DNA of 64,000 bases from Novosphingobium piscinae (GCF_014230355.1 NZ_JACLAX010000002.1:1-64000), one strand, 5' to 3'; counted from the stretch's first letter, positions 19,755 through 29,392 are shown. Notes: a model not told the origin generated them from the sequence alone. Made by a program: numbers and translations.

Positions 19755-20552
19755 TCAGGTGCGGGCCAGAAACAACACGTCGCGGGGCTGGCGCATCAGG
19801 TGCTGGCCGGAGTCGATGTAGAGCGTCGTCCCGCTCTCCAGCCAGCCCTCGCTGAGGAACAGGGCCGCCTCGGCGAGCTCCTGCGGATCGTTGAGCCGGC
19901 CCAGCAGGTTCATCCGACCGCTGAGCTCATGCTCCTCGGGCGCCTGGTCGAAGCTGGCCATCATGGCTCCCGGGGCCAGGCCATAGACCCGGTCGGCGGG
20001 TTGCGGGCAGTGCATCGCCTGCATCCGCATCGCCGCCTCGAACGCCGCCTTGGCCATGGTGTAGGAGAAGAAATCCGGATTGATGTTGCGCAGTTTCTGG
20101 TCGAGGAAATCGATCACCCGCCGGCCTCCGCCCGACCGGGCGTGGCGCAGGAAGGCGCTGGTCATCGCGGCCGGCGTGGCGGCATTGACCGCGATCGCCT
20201 CGGCCAGCACCCCGGCCTCGGGGGCCTCGTCGGAATCGTAGCGGAACACCGCCGCGCAGTTCACCAGCACGCGCCAGTCCGGCAGCCGCGCAGCCAGCGC
20301 TTCGACCATGGCGAGCGCCGCGGCGCGATCGGCCAGATCACAGGAGACCACCTCGGCGGACAGGAGGCTGGCGGCCAGGGCGTGCGCGGCCTCGAGCGAG
20401 CGGCCGCAGTGGATCACCACGTGCCAGCCCGCCGCGGCGAACCGCCGCACCACCAGCGCGCCGATGCGCTGGGCGCCGCCGGTGACGAGCACGGCGGGAC
20501 GCTCCGCGGGCGGCGGCGGGGGTTGCGGGGACTCGGCAGCGGAAACAGGCAT
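19755..20552 (-). CDS. short-chain dehydrogenase/reductase, FolM/pteridine-reductase-like
   Basis: A 265-residue NAD(P)H-dependent SDR. The Rossmann motif is VLVTGGAQRIGA; Arg after the glycine motif favours NADPH and is typical of pteridine/dihydromonapterin reductases (FolM). The catalytic pair is Tyr164-x3-Lys168 in YTMAKAAF. NCAAVF replaces the usual NNAS. The ATG at 20552 gives MPVSAAES and a Pro-rich leader; longer reading upstream crosses the neighbouring GNAT and PhzF genes and is an artefact. The substrate is inference from resemblance only. Confidence 0.8.
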   Translation of the reverse strand: MPVSAAESPQPPPPPAERPAVLVTGGAQRIGALVVRRFAAAGWHVVIHCGRSLEAAHALAASLLSAEVVSCDLADRAAALAMVEALAARLPDWRVLVNCAAVFRYDSDEAPEAGVLAEAIAVNAATPAAMTSAFLRHARSGGGRRVIDFLDQKLRNINPDFFSYTMAKAAFEAAMRMQAMHCPQPADRVYGLAPGAMMASFDQAPEEHELSGRMNLLGRLNDPQELAEAALFLSEGWLESGTTLYIDSGQHLMRQPRDVLFLART

Positions 20553-20580
20553 CACCCCATCAAGCACAGCGCGGCGGCCA

Positions 20581-20641
20581 GGGCAAAGCTCCCGCAAGGG
20601 CAAGGCTCCCGCAAGGGCAAGGCTCCCGCAAGGGCAAGGCT
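20581..20641. repeat. 17-bp tandem repeat between divergent genes
   Basis: CTCCCGCAAGGGCAAGG is repeated three times with period 17 (starts 20589, 20606, 20623), with a partial unit before. It occupies most of the 123-bp divergent promoter region between the SDR and GNAT genes, so changes in copy number could alter spacing. Confidence 0.75.
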
Positions 20642-20675
20642 GGCTCGCCGGGGCGTCCCGGCCTATGCTGCGGCC

Positions 20676-21158
20676 ATGCAGATCCGTCCAGCCGAGCCGG
20701 CCGACGCCCCGGCGATCGCCGGCATCATCCTGCCGGTGATCCGGGCCGGCGAAACCTATGCGCTCGACCCGGGGATGAGCGAGGAGGCGGCCCTGGCCTA
20801 CTGGCTGGGGCCCGACCGCGCCACCTTCGTCGCCGAGGACAAGGGGACGATCCTGGGCACCTACTATCTGCGCGCGAACCAGCCAGGGGGCGGCAGCCAC
20901 GTCGGCAACTGCGGCTACATGACCGCGGCCCGGGCGAGCGGGCGCGGAGTGGCCCGGGCCATGGCCACGCATTCTTTCGCCGAGGCCGCCGCGCGGGGTT
21001 TTCGCGCCCTGCAGTTCAACTTCGTGGTGAGCAGCAACCACCGCGCGGTGCGGCTGTGGGAGCAGCTCGGCTTTGCCACGGTCGGCCGGTTGCCGGGCGC
21101 CTTCCGCCATCCGGCGCTGGGCTATGTCGATGCCCTGGTCATGTTTCGCGGTCTCTAG
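20676..21158 (+). CDS. GNAT-family N-acetyltransferase
   Basis: A 160-residue protein starting MQIRPAEPADAPAIAGIILP. The acetyl-CoA loop is seen as ARASGRGVARAMATHSF (motif A, RxxGxA variant), followed by the strand LQFNFVVSSNHRAVRLWEQLGF, typical of GNATs. It transfers an acetyl group from acetyl-CoA to an unknown amine. The following PhzF gene reads the same way after 48 bp, so the two may be co-transcribed. Confidence 0.88.
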   Translation: MQIRPAEPADAPAIAGIILPVIRAGETYALDPGMSEEAALAYWLGPDRATFVAEDKGTILGTYYLRANQPGGGSHVGNCGYMTAARASGRGVARAMATHSFAEAAARGFRALQFNFVVSSNHRAVRLWEQLGFATVGRLPGAFRHPALGYVDALVMFRGL

Positions 21159-21206
21159 CCGGTCCCGGGGCTTTCCCCCGGCGCTGCGCGCTGGCACAGT
21201 CGGGCC

Positions 21207-22049
21207 ATGCAGATCGATCTTCTCGACGTGTTCGCCAATGGCCCGCTCAGCGGCAATCCCCTGGCCGTGGTGCGGGGCGGGGCGGGGCTGACGGCCGAGG
21301 CGATGCTGGGCCTGACCCGCTGGCTGGGCTTTTCCGAGACAACCTTCCTGCTGCCCCCGGATGATCCGGCTGCCGACTACCGGGTGCGGATCTTCTACCC
21401 GTCGGGCGAACTGCCCTTCGCCGGCCATCCCACGCTGGGCACGGCCGCGGCCTGGCTGGCCGCCGGGGGCGTGCCGCGTACGCCCGGCACGGTGGTGCAG
21501 GAATGCGGCGTGGGGCTGGTCCCGGTGCAGATCACGGCGGATCACCTTGCCTTCCGCGCCCCGCCGCTGCGCAAATCCGGCCCGCTCGGCGCGGCGGAGC
21601 GGGCCGAGGCGATCCGGGTCGCGGGGGTCGATCCGGCCGCGGTGGTCGCCGCGGTCCATGCCGACAACGGCCCCGGCTGGGTGCTGCTGCACCTCGCCAG
21701 CGCCGAGGCCGTGCTGGCGGCGAGGCCGGTGGCGCGCGTGCCGGTCATCACCGATGTCGGCATGGTCGGGCCCCATCCGGCCGGCAGTGCAGTCGGCTGG
21801 GAGGTGCGGGCCCTGTTCACCGCGCCATCGCTGGCGCTGAAGGAGGATCCGGTCACCGGCAGCCTCAACGCCGCCGTCGCCCAGTACCTGTTCGGGGCCG
21901 GCCTGGCTCGCGACAGCTATGTTGCCGCACAAGGGCAATGTGCGGGGGCTGATGGCCGCGTGTTCGTTTCGCAGGACGCGGCGGGCGAAGTGTGGGTCGG
22001 CGGGGCCGTGCGCATGGTCGCGGCGGGCGCGGCGCTGGCGCTCGGCTGA
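21207..22049 (+). CDS. PhzF family isomerase/epimerase-like protein
   Basis: A 280-residue protein with the PhzF diaminopimelate-epimerase-like fold. It starts MQIDLLDVFANGPLSGNPLAVV, and the catalytic Glu44 lies in GFSETTF. RIFYPSGELPFAGHPTLGTA and KEDPVTGSLNAAVAQYL are the conserved binding segments. PhzF itself isomerises a phenazine precursor, but most genomic members have unknown substrates and there are no phenazine genes here. Confidence 0.9.
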   Translation: MQIDLLDVFANGPLSGNPLAVVRGGAGLTAEAMLGLTRWLGFSETTFLLPPDDPAADYRVRIFYPSGELPFAGHPTLGTAAAWLAAGGVPRTPGTVVQECGVGLVPVQITADHLAFRAPPLRKSGPLGAAERAEAIRVAGVDPAAVVAAVHADNGPGWVLLHLASAEAVLAARPVARVPVITDVGMVGPHPAGSAVGWEVRALFTAPSLALKEDPVTGSLNAAVAQYLFGAGLARDSYVAAQGQCAGADGRVFVSQDAAGEVWVGGAVRMVAAGAALALG

Positions 22050-22052
22050 CGT

Positions 22053-22079
22053 GCGGGGCGAACGGAGCGTTCCGCCCGC
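22053..22079. terminator. hairpin between convergent phzF-like gene and rlmN
   Basis: Arms GCGGGGCGAACG and CGTTCCGCCCGC pair over 12 bp with one mismatch around a 3-nt loop. It lies between two convergent stop codons and could end transcription from both sides. Confidence 0.5.
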
Positions 22080-22109
22080 CACGCGGCTAGCCAGCGGCGG
22101 GCCGCACCT

Positions 22110-23387
22110 TTACCCCAGCGCGGCCTGCTTCTCGTCGGCCAGCCGGTCCAGCTCGGCCCGGCTGAGCTTCTGCGCGGCGGTCTTGAGCTGGCCGCAAGCG
22201 GCATCGATGTCGCGCCCGCGCGGGGTGCGGACCGGGGCGCTGATCCCGGCCTCGAACACGATCTCGGAAAAGCGCCGGATCCGTTCCGGGGTGGAGCATT
22301 CGTAGATCGCGCCAGGCCAGGGATTGAACGGGATCAGGTTGACCTTGGCGGGCAGCTTGTAGTGCTTGAGCAGGCGGACCAGCTCGCGGGCGTCCGCGTC
22401 GCTGTCGTTCTTGTCCTTGAGCATCACGTATTCGAACGTGATGCGGCGGGCGTTGCTGGCGCCGGGATAGTCGGCGCAGGCCTGGAGCAGCTCGTCCAGC
22501 CCGTACTTGCGGTTGATCGGAACGATCTCGTCGCGGACCTCCTTGCTGACGGCGTGGAGCGAGACCGCGAGGTTGACCCCGATCTCCTCGCCGCAGCGGG
22601 CCATCTGCGGGACCACGCCGCTGGTCGACAGCGTGATGCGGCGCTTGGACAGGGCCAGCCCGTCGCCGTCCATCACGATCTTCAGCGCGTCACGGACGTT
22701 GTCGAAGTTGTACAACGGCTCGCCCATGCCCATCATCACGATGTTGGTGAGCAGGCGGCCATCGGCCGAATAGTGGCCCTCGTCACTCTCGTCCTCGTCG
22801 AAGTCGAGCCCGGCCATCGTCGCCGGGCGGCTGTCGCCGGCGCCTCTCGGCCACTCGCCCAGCGCGTCACGGGCCAGCATGACCTGGCCGACGATCTCGC
22901 CCGGGGTGAGGTTGCGCACCAGCCGCATCGTGCCGGTGTGGCAGAAGCGGCAGTTCAACGTGCAGCCGACCTGGCTCGACACGCACAGCGTGCCGCGGTC
23001 GGCATCGGGGATGAACACCATCTCGAATTCGTGCCCGTCGGCCGTGCGCAGCAGCCATTTGCGGGTGCCGTCGCTGGAATGCTGGGCAAGCACGATCTCG
23101 GGCCGGCCGATGACGAAGCGCTCGGCCAGCCAGGGGCGCATGGTCTTGGCGATGTCGGTCATCGCCTCGAACTCGGTCACCCCGCGATGGTAGAGCCAGT
23201 GGAACACCTGCTTGGCGCGCAGCTTGGCCGCCTTGGCGTCAAGCCCGGCCGCGGCGAACAGCTCGGCGATGCGCCCGCGCGGCAGCCCGACCAGATCGAC
23301 ACGCCCATCGGCGCGCGGCGTAACGTCGCGGGGGACCGGAACCGGATCGACGTGTCCGGGGATCGACATGAGAGAAGTATCGGCCAT
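22110..23387 (-). CDS. rlmN: dual-specificity 23S rRNA A2503 / tRNA A37 C2-methyltransferase
   Basis: A 425-residue radical-SAM enzyme that methylates C2 of A2503 in 23S rRNA and A37 in some tRNAs. The 4Fe-4S ligands are Cys142, Cys146 and Cys149 (CTLNCRFC). The RlmN-type [12 protein letters not shown] segment and the C-terminal [17 protein letters not shown], with its methyl-carrying Cys, are present. An acidic insert near residue 180 ([12 protein letters not shown]) is not universal. Starts at 23387 (MADTSL) and 23369 (MSIPGH) are both possible; I took the first. Confidence 0.96.
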   Translation of the reverse strand: MADTSLMSIPGHVDPVPVPRDVTPRADGRVDLVGLPRGRIAELFAAAGLDAKAAKLRAKQVFHWLYHRGVTEFEAMTDIAKTMRPWLAERFVIGRPEIVLAQHSSDGTRKWLLRTADGHEFEMVFIPDADRGTLCVSSQVGCTLNCRFCHTGTMRLVRNLTPGEIVGQVMLARDALGEWPRGAGDSRPATMAGLDFDEDESDEGHYSADGRLLTNIVMMGMGEPLYNFDNVRDALKIVMDGDGLALSKRRITLSTSGVVPQMARCGEEIGVNLAVSLHAVSKEVRDEIVPINRKYGLDELLQACADYPGASNARRITFEYVMLKDKNDSDADARELVRLLKHYKLPAKVNLIPFNPWPGAIYECSTPERIRRFSEIVFEAGISAPVRTPRGRDIDAACGQLKTAAQKLSRAELDRLADEKQAALG

Positions 23388-23445
23388 GGAGCGCCGCGAT
23401 ATAGGCGGAGTGGCCGGCAAATGCCAGCGCCCAGCCCCGCCGGGC

Positions 23446-23985
23446 TCAGTCGCGGGCGCAGCCGAGTGTCGCGGCGTCCATCGCCGTGGCCGCCCCGGCC
23501 AGGGTGTAGACATCGACGAAGGGGCGGCCGCGACCATCGCGTGCGCTGACCCGCATCGAGCCGGCCGAGCGCATGGCCGCGACGATGGCGGCGTCCATCC
23601 GGCGGTCGGCGCTCCAGGCGTCGCCGCCACTGCCCGCCAGTGTCAGGCGCTGGCCGTTGATCGCCAGCACTGGCTTTGCCCCGCTACCGATCTGCCGGGA
23701 CAGCCGGAAATGGACCTGGTTGCGCTCACCGCGCCGGGGCCAGGTTCCGATCGCGGCATAGGGCTGCCGTTCGCGCGACATGGCCGAAGGATCGGCGAGC
23801 GCGATGGCATAACAGCGCGGCACCCCGGCATCGCGGAACGCCCCCCAGCCACCGAACAGGCCCAGACTGTCGCGCGCGACGGCCGGACCGGCCACGGCGG
23901 CCAGCACCAGGCCCAGCGCCAGGGTGCGCCGGAGAGTACCGCGCGGGGCGCGAACAGGTGACCGGGAGAGGCGAATCGTTCGCAT
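23446..23985 (-). CDS. exported protein of unknown function
   Basis: A 179-residue protein with an Arg-rich start and a signal peptide ([16 protein letters not shown]). The mature part starts [15 protein letters not shown] and has [11 protein letters not shown] and [21 protein letters not shown]; it ends with a Cys-containing TLGCARD, so one disulfide is possible. It loosely resembles invasion-associated locus B-type proteins. It sits just upstream of rlmN on the same strand. Confidence 0.7.
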   Translation of the reverse strand: MRTIRLSRSPVRAPRGTLRRTLALGLVLAAVAGPAVARDSLGLFGGWGAFRDAGVPRCYAIALADPSAMSRERQPYAAIGTWPRRGERNQVHFRLSRQIGSGAKPVLAINGQRLTLAGSGGDAWSADRRMDAAIVAAMRSAGSMRVSARDGRGRPFVDVYTLAGAATAMDAATLGCARD

Positions 23986-24176
23986 GTCCTGCCCCCAATG
24001 CCCGCTCGGCGGCCCGCGCGGAAGAGCCTGTGCAGAGGCCGAACCTTATGACTTTGTTAAGGGGGGGATGCCTAGAAAACCCGGTCTGCCAGGCCTGCCG
24101 GGGAAGCAGGAATGGCGATTCGCGCTTGGGGAAGTGCGACGGCGCGCAAGCGCCACAGGCACGAAGGAGACTGGAC

Positions 24177-24350
24177 ATGAACATGATGCGCGCCTTGCTG
24201 CGCAATGAAGACGGCGCCACCGCCATCGAGTATGGACTGATTGCCGCGTTGATCGCCGTGGCGGTGATGACCACCGTTTCGGGTCTGGGCAGCCAGCTCA
24301 ACACCACCTTCCAGAAGACGTCCTCGCGGCTGCAGGCCGCGAACGCCTGA
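24177..24350 (+). CDS. flp: Flp/Fap-type pilin
   Basis: A 57-residue class IVb prepilin. A short leader precedes DGATAIEYGLIAALIAVAVM, whose Glu-Tyr pair just after the processing site is the Flp hallmark, and the hydrophobic helix follows. Prepilin peptidase would cleave it and the Tad/Cpa machinery would assemble it into adhesive pili. The ATG at 24177 follows AAGGAG at 7 nt. No tad/cpa genes are present in the window, so this is an orphan copy. Confidence 0.92.
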   Translation: MNMMRALLRNEDGATAIEYGLIAALIAVAVMTTVSGLGSQLNTTFQKTSSRLQAANA

Positions 24351-24366
24351 TCATTTGAGCTCGGCT

Positions 24367-24410
24367 CCGGGTGTCGCCCCCGCTGCGCCGCAGCGCGGGG
24401 AGGCACCCGG
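24367..24410 (+). terminator. hairpin after flp
   Basis: CCGGGTG and CACCCGG close a long GC stem with an inner CCCCGCTGCG / CAGCGCGGGG pairing, 17 bases after the flp stop. A strong structure for ending or limiting transcription, though without a T-run. Confidence 0.55.
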
Positions 24411-24786
24411 ACGGGCCCGACCGCCCGCTCGGTTGGCATCGCCGCCTGGCGGACCGGGCCGCGAGCGCCGACCACACCGCGGGCCCGGTGCGACTGGCCC
24501 ATGCCATTCGCAGCCAGGACCGGCGCGATGCGCCCAGGCCATGACCGGCCGAACTCTCGGGCCGGACTCCTTATCTCAAAACGCAGCGACCGGTCGGTGG
24601 CGAGCGCCACGGCCGTCTGGCCCTGCGCGCCCGGCGCGCCGGTTTCAGCGCTCTGCCCCGGGGTAACTGTTGCTGCAGGGCCACACTTCCGCTCGTTGTC
24701 CCAGGTTCATGAAACAGCGGGACCCCTCGCTCATTCCTGTTGCCGCAGCCGGCGTGTCCGGCCGTCAACAGAGAATGGAGTGCAAC
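24411..24786. other. 375-bp leader region of the outer-membrane barrel gene
   Basis: No gene recognised. It should contain the promoter of the next gene, but no confident -35/-10 pair is seen. Confidence 0.35.
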
Positions 24787-25467
24787 ATGACCAAGCTTTT
24801 CCTCCTGGCCGCAGGCGCTGGCCTCGCTGGCGCTGCCGTCCTGGTTCCCGGGGCCGCGCAGGCACAGGACGGGCGCCTGCCCTTTACCGGCCCGCGGATC
24901 GAGGCCATCGTCGGTTATGATCACAACCGCTCGGGCAGCACGGTCGACATCGATGCCGCACGCAACCTGAAGCAGTCGATCGAGGGCCTGACCTATGGTG
25001 TCGGCGCGGGCTTCGACTTCGCCACGGGCGAAACCCTGCGCGTCGGGGCCGAGGCGGAGCTTACGGACAGCTCCGCCAAGTGGGACAACAACAACGGCGT
25101 GCCCAACACCTTCAACCTCGGCCGGGTGAAGGCCGACCGCGACTTCTACGTCGGCGCGCGCATTGGTGTCGTCACCAGTCCCCGGACGATGCTCTATGCG
25201 AAGGCGGGCTACACCAATGCCCGCTACGGCCTGCTCGGCACCAACGGCAGCACCGTGCTCGACCAGCGGCTCGACACCGATGGCTACCGTCTCGGTGCGG
25301 GCCTGGAGTATGCGCTCGACAGCAACGCCTTCGCCAAGCTGGAGTACCGCTATTCGAACTATTCGCGCGGCGAGTTCGACTTCGACGGGCGGACCCCGGA
25401 CAGCAGCCGCTTCAGCATCGACACCGATCGCCACCAGGTGGTGGCCGGGGTCGGCCTGCGCTTCTGA
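24787..25467 (+). CDS. outer-membrane beta-barrel protein
   Basis: A 226-residue protein with a signal peptide (MTKLFLLAAGAGLAGAAVLV...AQAQ). The mature part is a series of alternating amphipathic strands (RIEAIVGYDHNR, LTYGVGAGFDF, LRVGAEAELT, FYVGARIGVV, MLYAKAGYTNA, YRLGAGLEYAL, AFAKLEYRYSNY) and ends in VVAGVGLRF. The terminal Phe is the outer-membrane assembly signal. This matches the 8-stranded OmpA/Omp25-like barrel family. Its role may be structural or adhesive and is not known. Confidence 0.9.
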   Translation: MTKLFLLAAGAGLAGAAVLVPGAAQAQDGRLPFTGPRIEAIVGYDHNRSGSTVDIDAARNLKQSIEGLTYGVGAGFDFATGETLRVGAEAELTDSSAKWDNNNGVPNTFNLGRVKADRDFYVGARIGVVTSPRTMLYAKAGYTNARYGLLGTNGSTVLDQRLDTDGYRLGAGLEYALDSNAFAKLEYRYSNYSRGEFDFDGRTPDSSRFSIDTDRHQVVAGVGLRF

Positions 25468-25540
25468 GCCGGGCAGGTCTGGCCGAACGTAACGGGGAGG
25501 CGCCCTGCGCCGCCCCGTTACGCTCATGCAAGGTGCGGCG

Positions 25541-26683
25541 TCAGGCCGTGCAGATCCGGTTGCGGCCTTCGGCCTTGGCGCGATAGAGCGCCTGGTCGGC
25601 GGCCTTGAGCGCCAGCCGCGGCTCGGAATAGGCGAACACGTCGGCGACGCCGCCGGAGAAGGTGATCCGCCCGATCGGCTCGTCGGTGGTCCGGTTGATG
25701 AAGTTGCGGGCGGCGAGCTGCTCGCGCGCCTGATCCAGAATCGCCCGGGATTCGTCCACGTTCTTGCCGCGGAACAGGACGACGAACTCCTCGCCGCCAT
25801 GGCGGGCGACGTGGCAGCGGTCATTCGAGATGCGCGACAGAACCTCGCTGACCGCCTGGAGCACGCGGTCGCCCGTTTCGTGGCCGTGGGTATCGTTGAC
25901 CGACTTGAACCGGTCGATATCGATGAAGGCGACCGACAGATTGTCGATCTCGGCCTGGGCAGCCCGGTAGTTGGTGTCGTAGACCGCCTCGAAGGCGCGG
26001 CGATTGGGCAGGCCGGTCAGGTGATCGACCTCGGCATCGCGGCGGGCGCGCTCCAGCCGCTTGCGCAGCCGATCGGCCTCGTCGGTGCTCTTCTTCATTT
26101 CCTGCTCGACCTCGCGGGTGCGCTCAAGCATCGCCTTGGCGAGCCCGGCCAGGCTGGTGATCATCTCACCGGTAGCATCAAGCGAGGTCATCGCCCCGAC
26201 GTGCTCCTCCAGGCTCTCGCCATAGGCGGCCGTGGTGCCTTGCGCGCGCGTGGTCACCGCCGAGAAGCTGGCGATCGAGGTATCGAGCCGCCCCATCAGG
26301 CTTTCCAGCTCGGCCCGCTGCTCCTTTTCGCGATCTTCGCCGCCATCAGCCGCGCCGCCGAGTTCGATCAGCCAGGCCTGGTCGATCTTCTGACCCGACA
26401 TCTGCCGCTCGGTGATCTTCTCGGCCAATTCGAGGTCCTCGCCAGAGAAGGCGCGCCGGGCGAGATCGAGGTTGGTGGTGGAGATATCGAGATCATGCGT
26501 CAGCAAGAATTCGCTGATCTGCTCGAGAAGGGCGCGACGGCCCGCCTTGCCGGCCGAGTCCGACCCGGTGGATGATTCCTCCGGCGGGGCTGAAGCAGCC
26601 GCCGGCGAATCATGATTTCTCGAGAAAAACTTCAACATCTCAGAAACTTCCTTGGCTGGTGCGACCCGAGCCAAGCGCTTCAT
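25541..26683 (-). CDS. diguanylate cyclase (GGEEF) with N-terminal helical sensory region
   Basis: A 380-residue soluble protein. Residues about 1-190 are mostly helical and low in recognisable motifs (coiled-coil-like MKKSTDEADRLRKRLERAR just before the catalytic domain). The GGDEF domain has DHLTGLPNRRAFEAVYDTN, FIDIDRFKSVND and an intact GGEEF at 296-300, and so should make c-di-GMP from two GTP. No RxxD inhibitory site is seen five residues upstream. Starts at 26683 (MKRLAR) and 26638 (MLKFFS) are both plausible. The gene follows the Gre-factor gene on the same strand. Confidence 0.9.
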   Translation of the reverse strand: MKRLARVAPAKEVSEMLKFFSRNHDSPAAASAPPEESSTGSDSAGKAGRRALLEQISEFLLTHDLDISTTNLDLARRAFSGEDLELAEKITERQMSGQKIDQAWLIELGGAADGGEDREKEQRAELESLMGRLDTSIASFSAVTTRAQGTTAAYGESLEEHVGAMTSLDATGEMITSLAGLAKAMLERTREVEQEMKKSTDEADRLRKRLERARRDAEVDHLTGLPNRRAFEAVYDTNYRAAQAEIDNLSVAFIDIDRFKSVNDTHGHETGDRVLQAVSEVLSRISNDRCHVARHGGEEFVVLFRGKNVDESRAILDQAREQLAARNFINRTTDEPIGRITFSGGVADVFAYSEPRLALKAADQALYRAKAEGRNRICTA

Positions 26684-26822
26684 AACCCCGCTTCCCCTGC
26701 AGCGGATTTGTGATCCGGATAAGCACTTGCCCTTAGGACGTTGGTCATGGCGATCCCGGCGGGCGATCCAGCGCATTCATGCGGATTTCGTGCACTTTTG
26801 CGGAAATGCCTTCAGAATGGTT

Positions 26823-27308
26823 TTAGGGACTCGGGTATGTAATTGATATTATCTCCCATTCCCGTTCGCCGGCGGGAAGCGTCACCCGGCGCAGGTCGCC
26901 CACCGCAGCGCCGCGCAGGGCGCGGGCGAGCGGCGCGCTCCAACCGATCCGCCCGGCGCCGGCATCCTGTTCGTCGTCGCCGACCAGGGTTACGGTCTTG
27001 TGGACATCGTCCTCGTCGGCGATCGTCACCGTGGCGCCGAACCAGACCCGGCTGCGGTCGGCCTGCCCAGCCGGGTCGACCACCCTGAGCAGCTTCATCC
27101 GGCGGGCGAGGTAACCCAGTTCGCGGTCGATCTCGCGCATGCGCTTGCGGCCATAGAGATAGTCGCCATTCTCGGAGCGGTCGCCGTTGCCCGCGGCCCA
27201 GCTCACCACTTCGACGATCGCCGGGCGCTCGGTGCCAAGCAGATGGTCGTAGCGGGCCCGCAGTGCGGCGAGGCCGGCGGGAGTGATCGGGGGGCCATCG
27301 GGTTTCAT
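26823..27308 (-). CDS. GreA/GreB-family transcription elongation factor
   Basis: A 161-residue protein with a coiled-coil N-terminal domain (GDRSENGDYLYGRKRMREIDREL). The acidic DxxE-type tip equivalent is in RSENGDY. The C-terminal FKBP-like domain has VWFGATVTIADEDD, TVTLVGDDE, RIGWSAPLARALRGAAVGD and EREWEIISITY. Such factors stimulate RNA cleavage in backtracked RNA polymerase. The C-terminal order is GreB-like. It ends 140 bp before the diguanylate cyclase gene. Confidence 0.88.
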   Translation of the reverse strand: MKPDGPPITPAGLAALRARYDHLLGTERPAIVEVVSWAAGNGDRSENGDYLYGRKRMREIDRELGYLARRMKLLRVVDPAGQADRSRVWFGATVTIADEDDVHKTVTLVGDDEQDAGAGRIGWSAPLARALRGAAVGDLRRVTLPAGEREWEIISITYPSP

Positions 27309-27352
27309 CACACCTGCCCTAGGCCGCGCCGGCCGGGCAGGACAAGGGGGGG

Positions 27353-29392
27353 TCAGCCGGTCACCCCGCTGCGGCCGAGGAAATGGCTGAGCGGGGCCGG
27401 CCCGCGGACACGCGCCTTGTCCGGGTTCATCGCCTCGTAGACCACCGCGTTCTCGAGCACCCGCTGCACATAGTTGCGCGTTTCGGAAACCGGGATGCGC
27501 TCGATCCAGTCGATCCAGTCGACCGTGCCGGTGCGCGGATCGCCATTGGCGCGCAGCCACTTGTTCACATTGCCCGGACCGGCGTTGTAGGCCGCAACCG
27601 CCAGCGGATAGGATCCGCCAAAGTAGTCCATCATCCGCCCGAAGTAGCCATCGCCGAGCCGCAGGTTGTAGCCCGGATCGTTCATCAGGGCGGAAGCGTC
27701 GAAAGCGAGGCCGACCTTGCCGGCCTGTTCGCGCGCGGTCCCCGGCATCAGCTGCATCAGCCCGCGGGCGCCGGCGTGGCTGACGGCGTTCTGGGCGAAC
27801 TGGCTTTCCTGCCGGCTGATCGCGTGGACCATCGTCCAGTCCGCGCCCTCGGGAATCGGGATCAGCGGAAAGGCCACATGCTGGAAATCGGCGATGCCGT
27901 CGGCACCGGCGGCCTGGCCGAGGATCACCCCCAGATCACGCCGGCCAAGCTCGCGCGCCAGGTCGGCGACGATCTGGTGCTCCGCCGGGGTTTCGGCCTG
28001 GGCCGCGATCTCCTTGAAGAAGCGCACCGCGGTTGGCCAGTCGCTCTCGCGCGCCACCTCGCGCACCGCGGCCACGATCGGCCGGGCGAGGAAAGCCTGC
28101 CGCTCGGAGGGCGAGGGGACCACCGAGGGTGAGGTGGCGAAGGCCGGGATCGTCCGACCCAGCCGTTCGAGCGCGAGCTGGCCGTAGAACTGGTCGGCGT
28201 AGATCGCCGCCCGGGTGAAGTAGGGCGCCGCGCCGGCGGTGTCCCCGCCCGAGGCGAGGGCCCGTCCCGCCCAGTACAGACCCTTGGCTCGGGTCTGCGG
28301 GGTGCGCGCGGCCATGCCGTAGCGCCAGAACAGGGGCGCAGCGCTGCGCGGTGCGGCCAGCGTCCACAGCGCCTTGGTTCCGCCCAGCCACATCAACGAG
28401 GTGTAGTCATCGCGCAGCCGGAAGCTCATCCGGCTCAGATCGGCGCCCTGCGCGAAGGAATCGTCGATCAGCGTGGCGAGGCGCACCGCAGTGGCGGGAT
28501 CGCTGTTGCGCGCGGCTGACAGCGTCAGGGCCACCCACTTCTCGGGATCGGTGGGCAGGCTGTCGAGCCGGGGGCGGGCGGCCAGCAGGGCGGCGGCCTC
28601 GGCCCCGCGGCCGGCGCCGATCAACTGGCGGGCGCGGTTGTAGAGAAAGCCGGGATCGGCGGCGGCCGAAGCGGGAATGGCCAGCCCGAGGGCGACCGGA
28701 TCGTTGCCCTGCAGCGCCGCGAGGCGGACCTGGAACAGGTCGCGCCGCGTCGGGGAGACCAGTGCCAGCTGGCGCTGCGCCGGAGCGAGGCTGCCCGCCC
28801 AGAGCAGCGCATCCATCCGCGCGTCTTGATCGTCGGCGGTGACGCGGCCGGCCAGCAGCGGGGCCAGCGCGGTCTCGGCCGCTTCGCTCATCGCGCCGCC
28901 GCGCCAGGCGGCCAGCGCCTGGCTGTGGGCCTCGGGGCGACCCTGGCGGGCGAGCGCGAGCGCGTACTGCGCCCGCGCCGCATTGGTCAGCGGGGCGATC
29001 CGGTCGAAGTAGGCGACCACCTGGCCCGGCTCGGCCCCGCCGCGCTCAAGCGCACGTTCGGCGTTGCGCCGCAGACGGTCTTCCTCGGGGAAGCCGCGAT
29101 AGGCGAGCAGGAACCCGGCATAGTCGTTGAAGGCGAAGCTGTCGTAGCGGGTCAGGCCCTGCCAGCGCTCGACCGCCTGGGCCATCGCCGTCGCCCCGCT
29201 CATCCGCAACTGCGCGCGGGCCTGGTCCCATTCGCTGCCCGCGCCGCGGGTGCTGGTCGACGCGCTGTCGCGCGTGGCTGCGGGGAGCGGCTGCACCACC
29301 GGGACCGACACGCTCTGCGACGAGACCGGTCCGCCCAGCACCAGCACCACCAGTGCCGAGGTTGCGAGGGACTGTCGGACCGTGCTGGACAT
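27353..29392 (-). CDS. soluble lytic murein transglycosylase
   Basis: A 679-residue periplasmic enzyme (Slt70 type). An Ala-rich superhelical domain fills the first 500 residues, and the C-terminal lysozyme-like domain carries the catalytic Glu529 in HAISRQESQF. ARGLMQLMPGTA and AVAAYNAGPGNVNKWL are the other family motifs. It cleaves peptidoglycan between MurNAc and GlcNAc, leaving 1,6-anhydro-MurNAc. The ATG at 29392 gives a moderate signal peptide (SLATSALVVLVLGGPVSS). It is divergent from dapA with a 101-bp gap that holds both promoters. Confidence 0.94.
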   Translation of the reverse strand: MSSTVRQSLATSALVVLVLGGPVSSQSVSVPVVQPLPAATRDSASTSTRGAGSEWDQARAQLRMSGATAMAQAVERWQGLTRYDSFAFNDYAGFLLAYRGFPEEDRLRRNAERALERGGAEPGQVVAYFDRIAPLTNAARAQYALALARQGRPEAHSQALAAWRGGAMSEAAETALAPLLAGRVTADDQDARMDALLWAGSLAPAQRQLALVSPTRRDLFQVRLAALQGNDPVALGLAIPASAAADPGFLYNRARQLIGAGRGAEAAALLAARPRLDSLPTDPEKWVALTLSAARNSDPATAVRLATLIDDSFAQGADLSRMSFRLRDDYTSLMWLGGTKALWTLAAPRSAAPLFWRYGMAARTPQTRAKGLYWAGRALASGGDTAGAAPYFTRAAIYADQFYGQLALERLGRTIPAFATSPSVVPSPSERQAFLARPIVAAVREVARESDWPTAVRFFKEIAAQAETPAEHQIVADLARELGRRDLGVILGQAAGADGIADFQHVAFPLIPIPEGADWTMVHAISRQESQFAQNAVSHAGARGLMQLMPGTAREQAGKVGLAFDASALMNDPGYNLRLGDGYFGRMMDYFGGSYPLAVAAYNAGPGNVNKWLRANGDPRTGTVDWIDWIERIPVSETRNYVQRVLENAVVYEAMNPDKARVRGPAPLSHFLGRSGVTG

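Noticed and set aside
19755-22082. 775-codon fusion of the SDR with upstream sequence
   Set aside because: The upstream two-thirds are antisense to the GNAT and PhzF genes and cross the 17-bp repeats; the SDR fold starts at 20552.
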